From positions 272,332 to 336,331 of the forward strand of contig NZ_AZCX01000003.1 of assembly GCF_001433995.1 (NCBI RefSeq): 64,000 nt of DNA. Direction: 5' to 3'. How positions within the stretch are numbered: position 1 is the first letter of the stretch; the number at the start of each line of letters is the position of its first letter. The position numbers and the translations under genes are program-made. Shown one piece after another: positions 40,439 to 48,856 of the stretch. The notes beneath the pieces were generated by a model, which searched no databases, was not told the origin of the DNA, and worked only from the letters and a program-made list of their open reading frames with translations. Source of the stretch: Secundilactobacillus kimchicus JCM 15530. GTDB taxonomy: Bacteria > Bacillota > Bacilli > Lactobacillales > Lactobacillaceae.

Positions 40439-41752
40439 TTAGGCTTCCTGGAGAATCCAGAGGAAGAAGATGAAGACAACGGCGAGGCCGTACATGATTG
40501 GACTCACTTCTTTACCACGTTTAGCGGCAATCATGGAGAGTGGGTAGGTAATAAACCCAAGGGCAATTCCGTCAGAAATACTGTAGGTCAGTGGCATGCC
40601 GACTAAAATCAAGAAGGCGGGTGCCGCAATTTCGAACTTTTCCCAGTGAATATTCTTCAACGATTGGGCCATCAACGTTCCGACGATGATCAAAGCGGGT
40701 GCGGTGACTTGGCTGGTAATCACGGTAAGAAGTGGCGAGAAAAATGATCCTAATAGGAAGAAAATCCCCACGACAACAGCCGTAAAACCAGACCGGCCGC
40801 CGACAGCAATCCCGGCTGAGGACTCAACGAAGGCCCCCATTGGTGACGTTCCAAGTAGTGATCCGACAACCATCGTTGTTGAGTCAGCAGCTAGAGCCCG
40901 GCCAATTCTTGGAATCTTGTTATTCTTAACAAGACCAGCTTGTTCAGCTAACCCAACCAAGGTCCCAGTGGTGTCAAAGAACGTCACTAATAAGAAGGTT
41001 AAAACAACGACGCCCAGTTGTAACGTGTTGATCTGACCAACGTGGCCGAGGGCGGCCCCAAACGTTGATGAAATGCTTGGCACGGGTGCAACCCAGGCGG
41101 CTGGCGCGTGAATCAGGCCCGTGACAAGGCCGACGATGACGTTAACCACCATCCCGATAAAGATGGCGCCAGGTACTCGAGCGCTCATCAAGACGATGGT
41201 GACAAGCAGGCCGACAACGGTCAACCAAGTCGTCCCAACGCTAAGTGAGCCAAGGGCGACTGTCGTCGATTTGTCAGCCACGATTAGGCCGCCATCGTGT
41301 AAGCCGATAAAGGCAATGAAGAGCCCGATTCCGGCACTAATCGCCATTTTGAGGTCGCGCGGAATGGCATCGACCACCATTTCACGTAACCGAAACGCGG
41401 TTAGGATCATGAACAAAATAGAAGCGACAAACACACCAGCCAGGGCTGTTTGCCATGGGACCTTCATTCCTAAAACAACGGTGTAGGCGAAGAAGGCGTT
41501 AATTCCCAGACTGGCGGAAATTGCGAAGGGATACTTTGCGACAATCCCCATGACGAAACAGCCAAAGGCGCTGGCTAACGCAGTGGCGGTGAAGACCGCC
41601 CCCTTGTCCATGCCAGAAACGCCTAGCACGTTCGGATTAACAAATAAGATGTAGACCATGGAAATAAAAGTGGTGAGGCCGGCTAAAAACTCCTTGCGGT
41701 AGTTGGTGCCAAGCTCATCGAAATTAAAGTAGGCTGCGATACGTTGCCCCAT
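40439..41752 (-). CDS. NCS2/AzgA-type guanine/hypoxanthine permease
   Basis: A 437-residue purine permease. RKEFLAGLTTFISMVYILFV near residue 17, ATALASAFGCFVMGIVAKYP and FFDTTGTLVGLAEQAGL near 270 are characteristic of the AzgA/PbuG group, which imports guanine, hypoxanthine or adenine with protons. A further match is GTSPMGAFVESSAGIAVGGR near 312. The ATG at 41752 follows GAGGGG by about 11 bases. A consensus promoter and a perfect palindrome lie upstream, suggesting purine-responsive control. Confidence 0.9.
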   Translation of the reverse strand: MGQRIAAYFNFDELGTNYRKEFLAGLTTFISMVYILFVNPNVLGVSGMDKGAVFTATALASAFGCFVMGIVAKYPFAISASLGINAFFAYTVVLGMKVPWQTALAGVFVASILFMILTAFRLREMVVDAIPRDLKMAISAGIGLFIAFIGLHDGGLIVADKSTTVALGSLSVGTTWLTVVGLLVTIVLMSARVPGAIFIGMVVNVIVGLVTGLIHAPAAWVAPVPSISSTFGAALGHVGQINTLQLGVVVLTFLLVTFFDTTGTLVGLAEQAGLVKNNKIPRIGRALAADSTTMVVGSLLGTSPMGAFVESSAGIAVGGRSGFTAVVVGIFFLLGSFFSPLLTVITSQVTAPALIIVGTLMAQSLKNIHWEKFEIAAPAFLILVGMPLTYSISDGIALGFITYPLSMIAAKRGKEVSPIMYGLAVVFIFFLWILQEA

Positions 41753-41823
41753 ATTGACTCGTCCCCTCAGTTCTAAAAAATAATTGCTGAATGTTCGTGT
41801 TTTGCAAATAACAATCACGTTTT

Positions 41824-41852
41824 ATTGTAGCATAGCGCATATTGAGTTGCAA
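41824..41852 (-). promoter_or_regulatory. Purine permease promoter
   Basis: On the minus strand TTGCAA (41847-41852), a 17-base spacer and TACAAT (41824-41829), with TGC before the -10. Confidence 0.75.
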
Positions 41853-41856
41853 GATA

Positions 41857-41880
41857 CGAATAATTCGAATGAATTATTCG
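41857..41880. promoter_or_regulatory. Perfect palindromic operator upstream of purine permease
   Basis: Ten-base arms CGAATAATTC and GAATTATTCG with a four-base centre, four bases upstream of the -35. CGAA/TTCG ends recall PurR boxes. The regulator is inferred, not shown. Confidence 0.6.
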
Positions 41881-41975
41881 ATTTCAGTCCCGTAACGTTC
41901 AGTGCCCGACATTTAGCGTCGAAATTTTACGGGAGCTAGTGTAAAGTTAAGCTATCAAGTGAACGGAGGCAACGC

Positions 41976-42548
41976 ATGGCAACATTAGTATTGGGGATCG
42001 ATGATCAAGTCGGCCAACTGGTCGCAAAACGGTTGGTTGATCAGGTGTCCTTAACGGTATTTAGTTCAAAAACAGTGACGGGCCAAGTTGGCGATCCGCA
42101 CAAGGCGGCCACATACGTTGACCTGTTAGAAGACGTGGACGTCGTTTATAGTAACTTTATGGGCATGGATGTGGACTGGAAGTTAGAGGCACTCTTTGAG
42201 GCGATTCGTCAGACGAAAGCGAACGTGCGAACCGTGGTTCGGTCCGTTGTGGGGGTTGACGATGAAGCGACCCAGCCGGTCTCATACCCAGGGATCACCG
42301 ATCCCGTCACCTTTCTAAAACAACAGCGTTACGCGATCAAAATTGTCGATGAAGCCGAACTGCCATACACGGTATTCCGGGCAGCTCCCGTTGCTGTGAC
42401 GGCAACTGACGACGTTTTGCTTATTAATGAAGGCCAACCGGTTAATCCGGCACCCATTACGGCGGAAGCCTTAGCCGCTGTTGTGGCGCAAGAGTTAGTT
42501 GAGCCGCAGCACGTGGGACAATCACTGGCGGTCGTGGGTAAAAATTAA
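41976..42548 (+). CDS. NAD(P)-binding (atypical SDR/NmrA-like) protein
   Basis: A 190-residue protein with a degenerate Rossmann fold. The N-terminal GIDDQVGQLVAKRLVDQ replaces the usual GxxGxxG, then VVYSNFMGMDVDWKLEALFE, VRTVVRSVVGVD and the PYTVFRAAPV region typical of NmrA-like regulators and atypical short-chain dehydrogenases. It lacks the YxxxK pair, so it may be a redox sensor or a non-catalytic protein. GGAGG precedes the ATG. It is about 90 bases upstream of proB. Confidence 0.7.
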   Translation: MATLVLGIDDQVGQLVAKRLVDQVSLTVFSSKTVTGQVGDPHKAATYVDLLEDVDVVYSNFMGMDVDWKLEALFEAIRQTKANVRTVVRSVVGVDDEATQPVSYPGITDPVTFLKQQRYAIKIVDEAELPYTVFRAAPVAVTATDDVLLINEGQPVNPAPITAEALAAVVAQELVEPQHVGQSLAVVGKN

Positions 42549-42634
42549 AACCACGTAACAATAGGGTAAAAGTCTTGCCATTATTGGGCGAATTGAGTAT
42601 GCTACTGCCATGACTAAAAGAAGGGTGAGACGTT

Positions 42635-43459
42635 ATGCAGACAAGGGAGATTAATGCCACGCGCATTGTTGTCAAAATTGGGACGAGTAGCTTAATCAAT
42701 CAAAGCGGTAGGCTGAACTTACGGACAATCGATCAGCTCGCCTTTGTATTGAGTACGCTGTGTGGTCAGAATAAACAGGTGATTTTGGTGTCCTCAGGTG
42801 CCATTGGGGTTGGTCTTGGAGAATTGAAATTGACCACCCGACCTACGGACATCTCCGCCCAACAGGCCCTAGCCGCCATTGGGCAAAGTAAGTTGCTAAC
42901 GGTCTTTAACCAACGATTTGACCACTATAACCAACAAATTGGCCAAATTTTGCTCACCCACGATGTGTTTGATTTTCCAACGACCAAGCAACACGTGATG
43001 AACACGTTCGACCGGCTTTTAGAGCGGCAGGTCGTGCCCATCGTGAACGAAAACGATTCCGTGGCCGTTGACGAGTTGGACCATAAGACGACGTTTGGCG
43101 ATAACGACCAGTTGTCGGCCATGGTGGCCAAAAATACGGCGGCGGATCTCTTGATTATGCTAACGGATACGGATGGCTTCTATGATGCTAATCCGTTGAC
43201 ACACCCCGAAGCACGACTCATTTCCCGGATTACGACCATTGATGAAACCACGTACGCCGTTGCAGGCGGTAAGGGGAGCATGTACGGCACCGGTGGCATG
43301 GTGACGAAGTTAAGGGCGGCCGATATTATGCTGAAGGCGAACCAACAAATGGTTCTGGCCAGTGGCAGTGATCCAAGTATCATTTTTGATATTTTAGACG
43401 GCAAGCCCGTTGGGACGTGGTTTGCATCGCAACCGAAAGAGGTGCTTAAACATGGATAA
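42635..43459 (+). CDS. proB: Glutamate 5-kinase
   Basis: A 274-residue amino-acid-kinase-fold enzyme that phosphorylates glutamate in proline synthesis. It shows VVKIGTSSLINQSG near residue 11, VSSGAIGVGLGEL near 51, NENDSVAVDELDHKTTFGDN near 135 and GGKGSMYGTGGMVTKLRAAD near 209. The C-terminal PUA domain found in many ProB proteins is absent, as in streptococcal forms. AGAAGGG precedes the ATG. It overlaps proA by 8 bases. Confidence 0.93.
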   Translation: MQTREINATRIVVKIGTSSLINQSGRLNLRTIDQLAFVLSTLCGQNKQVILVSSGAIGVGLGELKLTTRPTDISAQQALAAIGQSKLLTVFNQRFDHYNQQIGQILLTHDVFDFPTTKQHVMNTFDRLLERQVVPIVNENDSVAVDELDHKTTFGDNDQLSAMVAKNTAADLLIMLTDTDGFYDANPLTHPEARLISRITTIDETTYAVAGGKGSMYGTGGMVTKLRAADIMLKANQQMVLASGSDPSIIFDILDGKPVGTWFASQPKEVLKHG

Positions 43460-44708
43460 CGTTAAATTGTCAGCGCTTGAAGAATTGGGTCAACGGGCTC
43501 AATTGGCGGAAACCGAGTTAGCACAGCTGGGAACGGCGGTTCGAAATGACGGTTTGTTAAAAATGGCCGACGCTTTGGTGAGTCATCAGGCTGCCATTTT
43601 AGAGGCGAACCAGGCTGATTTAGCAACGGCTGATGGATTAAAAGCGAGCTTCGTTGATCGGTTAACGTTGGATGCAGACCGGATTGCGGCCATGGCGGAG
43701 GGAATGCGGCAAGTCGCTCAGTTGGATGATCCGTTGGGACAAGTTGACCGGATGTGGCAAAATGCGGCGGGCCTAACAATTGCCCAAGAACGGGTGCCAT
43801 TAGGCGTGATTGGCATCATTTTTGAGGCCCGTCCCAACGTCACGGCTGATGCGGCGGCCCTGTGTTTTAAGAGTGGTAACGCCGTTCTTTTGCGGGGTGG
43901 TAAAGAAGCGATATTAACAAACATTGCGATTAGCGATGCCCTGCGCAGTGCGCTTTTTGAGATGGGCTTGGATGAAAATGCCATTCAGCTAGTTCAGGAT
44001 ACTAGTCACGAAACGGCGGCTGAAATGATGGGGTTAACCGAATACCTTGACGTCTTGATTCCCCGCGGCGGTCGCGGGTTGATTCAGCGGGTTGTTCGGG
44101 AAGCGAGTGTTCCAGTCATTGAAACTGGGGCGGGTAACTGCCACATCTACGTAGATCAAGCAGCCGATTTAAAGATGGCGACGGACATTACCGTGAATGC
44201 CAAGGTGCAGCGGCCGTCCGTCTGCAATTCAGCCGAAAAACTCGTCATTCATTCAGCAGTTGCCCAGACCTACCTACCGGTGATTGCGGCAGCGTTGCGC
44301 GAAAACCACGTTGAATTGCGGGGAGATGAGCGGGCCCGGGCCATTGTGCCCGACATGGTCGTGGCAACCGCTGAAGATTGGGACGAGGAATATAACGACC
44401 TCATTATGGCCGTCAAAGTGGTTGACTCAGAGGACGCGGCTATTGCGCACATTAACGCGCATAATACCAAGCATTCTGAAGCAATCATCACTGATTCATA
44501 TGAGGCGGGTCGCAAGTTTCAACGTCGGATTGATGCTGCTTGTGTTTATATCAATGCGTCGACCCGGTTTACAGACGGTTTTGAGTTTGGGTTTGGTGCT
44601 GAAATCGGCATTAGTACGCAAAAGTTACACGCTCGCGGGCCAATGGGCTTGCACGAGTTAACTTCAACGAAGTACTTGCTATCGGGTGATGGTCAAATTC
44701 GGCACTAA
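43452..44708 (+). CDS. proA: Glutamate-5-semialdehyde dehydrogenase
   Basis: A 418-residue NADPH-dependent enzyme that reduces glutamyl phosphate to the semialdehyde, the second step to proline. It has ERVPLGVIGIIFEARPNVTA near residue 115, PRGGRGLIQRVV near 203, the catalytic Cys in RPSVCNSAEKLV (about residue 258) and GFEFGFGAEIGISTQKLHAR near the end. AGAGGTG precedes the ATG at 43452, which lies within the proB 3' end. proC is not in this window. Confidence 0.94.
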   Translation: MDNVKLSALEELGQRAQLAETELAQLGTAVRNDGLLKMADALVSHQAAILEANQADLATADGLKASFVDRLTLDADRIAAMAEGMRQVAQLDDPLGQVDRMWQNAAGLTIAQERVPLGVIGIIFEARPNVTADAAALCFKSGNAVLLRGGKEAILTNIAISDALRSALFEMGLDENAIQLVQDTSHETAAEMMGLTEYLDVLIPRGGRGLIQRVVREASVPVIETGAGNCHIYVDQAADLKMATDITVNAKVQRPSVCNSAEKLVIHSAVAQTYLPVIAAALRENHVELRGDERARAIVPDMVVATAEDWDEEYNDLIMAVKVVDSEDAAIAHINAHNTKHSEAIITDSYEAGRKFQRRIDAACVYINASTRFTDGFEFGFGAEIGISTQKLHARGPMGLHELTSTKYLLSGDGQIRH

Positions 44709-44786
44709 GAAACCGTTAAAACTCGCTACTTTGGGTCGTTTAATGGACAAAAGTTTGTTAAACTTATCATAAAGGGGTGGTGAGCC

Positions 44787-45161
44787 ATGACAATCAAAGC
44801 AGGTCCGGAAGAAATTGAACAAGTTCGCCAACAGTTGGATTCGGCGAACCGCCAGTCCCATTTTGTTATTTTTGAATCTAACGAAATGGATTATGGTGGC
44901 ACGTTACGGATGATTACAGATTATGATAGTTTTCTTCGAATTCAGGAAAAACAAACCAATGCTGACGCCATGCGCATCATCCAAGATATCGTGCCAATCA
45001 CGGATAATCTCGTGAAATGGGCGATTGCGGAAAGTGACGCTGCTCGTGGCGCGCAAAGTCCAGAAGCACTTAGCGATTTGGAATACTATACTGATCAAGT
45101 GTTACTTGAAAATCAACTACCGATTAATCCACCAGACGAAGATGAGTCCGAGGACGAATAA
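44787..45161 (+). CDS. Conserved-looking hypothetical protein
   Basis: A 124-residue acidic, largely helical protein with no recognised family. It begins with KAGPEEIEQVRQQL, contains SHFVIFESNEMDYGGTLRMI and ends in an Asp/Glu-rich tail. No signal peptide or membrane segment. AAAGGGGTGG precedes the ATG and a terminator follows. It lies 78 bases after proA and could be read from that promoter. Confidence 0.65.
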   Translation: MTIKAGPEEIEQVRQQLDSANRQSHFVIFESNEMDYGGTLRMITDYDSFLRIQEKQTNADAMRIIQDIVPITDNLVKWAIAESDAARGAQSPEALSDLEYYTDQVLLENQLPINPPDEDESEDE

Positions 45162-45165
45162 AAAG

Positions 45166-45198
45166 AAATCCAGCTCAGTAATAGGAGCTGGATTTTTT
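45166..45198 (+). terminator. Intrinsic terminator
   Basis: Perfect 11-base arms (45166-45176 and 45185-45195), an eight-base loop and six T residues. Confidence 0.9.
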
Positions 45199-45301
45199 GA
45201 TTGGCCAAACTTAGACGTGAGGAATCGCTGCGGACCACGCCGGCCACGTCCCCGCCTATGTTAAAATAGCCTTACTGACTACTGAGAAAGAAGACGGCGA
45301 T

Positions 45302-48300
45302 ATGACCTTACAATTTGTGACGGGACCAGGGAGCGTTGACCACCAAGCAACCTTGTTAGACGACCTTGCAACAACGTTTAACCGATTCCCAGATGATCAA
45401 TTCTACTACCTGGTGCCTAACCACGTGAAGTTCGAATCTGAAGTACAGGTGTTGACCAAACTCGCAGACCACGCTGGCATAACAGATGGTACGTATGCCC
45501 AAACCGGCATTCAGGTGCTGTCACTTACCCGACTAGCCTGGTTCTTTATGAAAAATACACCAGCTTATCAACTGCCCCGGATTTCACAGGCTGGTTTAAA
45601 TATGCTCGTTTACCAAGCCATCCTAGACCATCGTAGCGAACTTCGATTATTCGCTGGCGAGGCGGATCGCCCCGGGTTTATTAGCCTGTTGACGCGTCAA
45701 TTAAGTGAGCTAAAAACGGGTCAGATTACGGTCGGTGATCTCGCTCAGGTGGCTCAAAAAGTGACGGGAAACAGCGCGGATTTAGATGCGAAACTTCACG
45801 ATCTAGTGCTCTTATACGATAGTTTTGAAACCGCGATGCGTAACAAGTACGTGGCCAACACTGATTTGCTGAACCAACTGAGCGATTTTTTAGCCACGGC
45901 GGATTTAAGTCATGCGCACTTTTATTTTGACGGCTTTTCCCAAACGCAGTTCTCTGCTCAGGAAACGGCATTAATCACAACATTGATGACCCGGTCAGCC
46001 GAGGTCAAAGTAGCCTTGACAGTCGATCGACCGACGCCGAGTCCAGCCCAACTGGATCCGCAAAATTTGTTTTACCAACCAGCCCGGACTTATGCGCGGT
46101 TGTACCAGTTAGCCTTAGCAAACAAGGTCAAAATTCTTGATAATCAAGTCGCTACAACACCGCGAGTCACGCCGGCGTTACAACAGCTTGAATACTTCTG
46201 GCGGGACGCCTTTAACGGCCACGCCCCACAGGCGTCTGCAAAGCTAGCGGACGAGTCAGCAGTTCAGGTTGTTCAAATCGATAACCGGTATGCAGAATTG
46301 GCTTGGGTCGCTGCGCGAATTCGGCAACTGGTGGCGCAGGGGTACCGATACCGCGATATCTTGGTGTTAACCCGGCACTTGGATAAGTACGAGACCATTC
46401 TAGCCCCTATCATGGCGGCTGAAGAAATTCCCTATTTTAGTGATGTGCAGCGGTCCATGGCTGATCATCCGTTGGTTGAGCTCATTGACGCATTATTTGA
46501 CGTGAAACGGCGGTATTATCAGTATGCCGATGTGATGCGGTTGCTCAAAACAGAATTGTTGATGCCCCAAGATGATGAGGGTCACCCCATCAGCGTCCGG
46601 GCTTTTCGCGACGCGCTGTTCAAAACCGAAAACTGGGTCTTGAAAATGGGGTACCAGGGACACCGTTGGGTTCAAGATGCAGATTGGCCGTACGCCCGGC
46701 TTCGTAGTGATGATTTGGGGACCCAAACGAGTCAGGATCAAGAAACGGCGAGTCAAATCAACGGGATTCGTCGGTTTATTAAAACGACGTTACCGCCGTT
46801 TTTTAAGGCGATAGATCAGGCTCAAAATGGTCGCGAGGCCGCCCAACTTTTGGTGACCTTTTTAACGCAAAACGGGGTCGTTGAACGGTTAACACAATGG
46901 CGGGACGCCGCAGTTGAGGCGGGCCAACTGGCGGTTGCTGGTCAGCCTGAGCAAACGTGGAATACTTTTTGCGACCTGTTGGACGAATACGTGACGATTT
47001 TGGGAGATCGAGCCTTCGTGGCGGACGATTTTTTGGCGCTGTTACAGGCGGGCTTTGAAGGTGCGAGTTACGCGCAAATTCCGTCAACCCTCGACCAAGT
47101 CGTAATTTCTGAAAGCGGAATTATTCAGATGAATAACCGCAAAATTACCTTTATGATTGGGTCCACTGATAAGGTTATGCCAGATACTAGTGTGGTGTCG
47201 GCGCTGCTGAGTGATCAAGACCGTGAAAAATTAACGTTCCCAGAAGGCGAGTACTTGGGTGATGACGGCGTCGTTCAGTTACAAGGCGAGCCGTTCGTTA
47301 ATTACTTAGCGTTTATGACACCGCAGGAACGTCTGTATTTTACCTTTCCAATGAACGAAGAGGGCGAAGCGGTCAACCAACTGAGCCCGTATGTGGCCAG
47401 AATTGTGGCCCATTTTAAACTAACGATTCAAACGGCCCACGCCATTCCCGACGCCACTGATCATGATATTTCACCCTACTTGGGCGCACGACGGGCGATG
47501 TTACGACACCTGGTTCAAGCGAGTGACGATAGTCGTGAACGCAACGTTAAGCTGGCTAAGCCGTGGCTGTACGTTTATCAGCGGCTGGTAGGCGATTCAA
47601 GTTATCGGTTACTCACTGAGAAGTTGCTCGGGAGTCTGACTTACCGAAATGTGCCCACTCCGCTGGCCCCCGAAATTGTGACCGGACTATACGGCCACAC
47701 CATTAACAGCTCGATTTCGAAACTTGAAGAATTCTACCAAAATCAGTATGCATACTTCTTAAAATACGGTCTTAAATTGCGCGAGCGTGACGTGTTTGAA
47801 CTTTCTGCGGCCAATACCGGGGAATTCTTCCATGCCAGTCTCGACCAATTGATGAAACAAGTAAACGCCGAAAACATTGATTTAGCAAAATTAGACGATC
47901 AACAACTTGATGAGTTGGTCGATTCGGTTACGGGTCGTATTTTAAAGGACCCAGCCAACTTACAGTACGCTATTTTAGAGTCCAGTGCGCGGATGGCCTA
48001 CATCAAGTCTCAATTGATCGCGTTGATTCGCCAAACCACTCGGGTGATGAGTCAGCAGGGGCATTACACCCCAATGCGGGCGAAACGGACTGAGGTGATG
48101 TTTGGCCAAATTGGGGCTGAAAAGGGCTTGCCTGCGCTGGCGTTTGACTTGCCAAACGATAATCGCGTGAGTGTGCGGGGAAAGATTGACCGGATTGATG
48201 TGTTACGATTGCCGGACGCTGAATACCTTGGCGTGGTGGATTATAAGTCTAGTGAGCACAAGGTGGATCTTAACGATGTTTACCACGGGATTGCCATGCA

Positions 48301-48856
48301 GATGATGACATACTTGGATGCGGTGCAACAAAACATTGATTTGTTGGCGGATACGGAAACCGCTCAATTAGCAGGAGCGCTCTACCTGCATTTACAAAAT
48401 CCGAAGTTTAAGCCAAGTGACCTACGGCAGACGGACTTTTTGTCGGCGTTACTCAAAAAGGATCGCTACCAAGGGTTATTAGTGAACGATGACAACCTCT
48501 TTAGTCGCTTGGAACCACAACTCGATAAGGGCAGCGCAGTTGTTTATCCGTTCCGCAAAAACGCCAATGGGAGTATTGGTAAAGCTGAGACAATCGTGAC
48601 ACCAAGCCAACTACAGAGTCTATTACGGTTCACGGAAGAAAAAATCAAAGCGGCGGCGACGGCTATTTTTGCTGGTCAATTGGACTTAAATCCGATTAAG
48701 CGGCCAGATGGGCGAACCGCGATGCAATTTTCGCCATATAAGGCCATCATGCAATTTGACCCAATGTTGACCGAAAATAATTACCGATTACTCAGTAAAA
48801 TTGACGATCCAATGGCCAGAATTCAAGAGGAGGAAAAGCAGCGTGGACTACACTAA
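45302..48856 (+). CDS. rexB: RexAB/AddAB helicase-nuclease subunit B
   Basis: An 1184-residue subunit of the RecBCD-equivalent enzyme that resects double-strand breaks for recombination. The N-terminus (FVTGPGSVDHQATLLDDL) takes the place of the AddB Walker A but lacks the GKT. The C-terminal nuclease domain has GKIDRIDVLRLPDAEYLGVV followed by DYKS and later QMMTYLD (about 960-1020). Bacillus AddB has four Cys binding Fe-S; here I can find only one Cys in the whole protein, as expected for the RexB type. It overlaps rexA by 14 bases. Confidence 0.92.
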   Translation: MTLQFVTGPGSVDHQATLLDDLATTFNRFPDDQFYYLVPNHVKFESEVQVLTKLADHAGITDGTYAQTGIQVLSLTRLAWFFMKNTPAYQLPRISQAGLNMLVYQAILDHRSELRLFAGEADRPGFISLLTRQLSELKTGQITVGDLAQVAQKVTGNSADLDAKLHDLVLLYDSFETAMRNKYVANTDLLNQLSDFLATADLSHAHFYFDGFSQTQFSAQETALITTLMTRSAEVKVALTVDRPTPSPAQLDPQNLFYQPARTYARLYQLALANKVKILDNQVATTPRVTPALQQLEYFWRDAFNGHAPQASAKLADESAVQVVQIDNRYAELAWVAARIRQLVAQGYRYRDILVLTRHLDKYETILAPIMAAEEIPYFSDVQRSMADHPLVELIDALFDVKRRYYQYADVMRLLKTELLMPQDDEGHPISVRAFRDALFKTENWVLKMGYQGHRWVQDADWPYARLRSDDLGTQTSQDQETASQINGIRRFIKTTLPPFFKAIDQAQNGREAAQLLVTFLTQNGVVERLTQWRDAAVEAGQLAVAGQPEQTWNTFCDLLDEYVTILGDRAFVADDFLALLQAGFEGASYAQIPSTLDQVVISESGIIQMNNRKITFMIGSTDKVMPDTSVVSALLSDQDREKLTFPEGEYLGDDGVVQLQGEPFVNYLAFMTPQERLYFTFPMNEEGEAVNQLSPYVARIVAHFKLTIQTAHAIPDATDHDISPYLGARRAMLRHLVQASDDSRERNVKLAKPWLYVYQRLVGDSSYRLLTEKLLGSLTYRNVPTPLAPEIVTGLYGHTINSSISKLEEFYQNQYAYFLKYGLKLRERDVFELSAANTGEFFHASLDQLMKQVNAENIDLAKLDDQQLDELVDSVTGRILKDPANLQYAILESSARMAYIKSQLIALIRQTTRVMSQQGHYTPMRAKRTEVMFGQIGAEKGLPALAFDLPNDNRVSVRGKIDRIDVLRLPDAEYLGVVDYKSSEHKVDLNDVYHGIAMQMMTYLDAVQQNIDLLADTETAQLAGALYLHLQNPKFKPSDLRQTDFLSALLKKDRYQGLLVNDDNLFSRLEPQLDKGSAVVYPFRKNANGSIGKAETIVTPSQLQSLLRFTEEKIKAAATAIFAGQLDLNPIKRPDGRTAMQFSPYKAIMQFDPMLTENNYRLLSKIDDPMARIQEEEKQRGLH

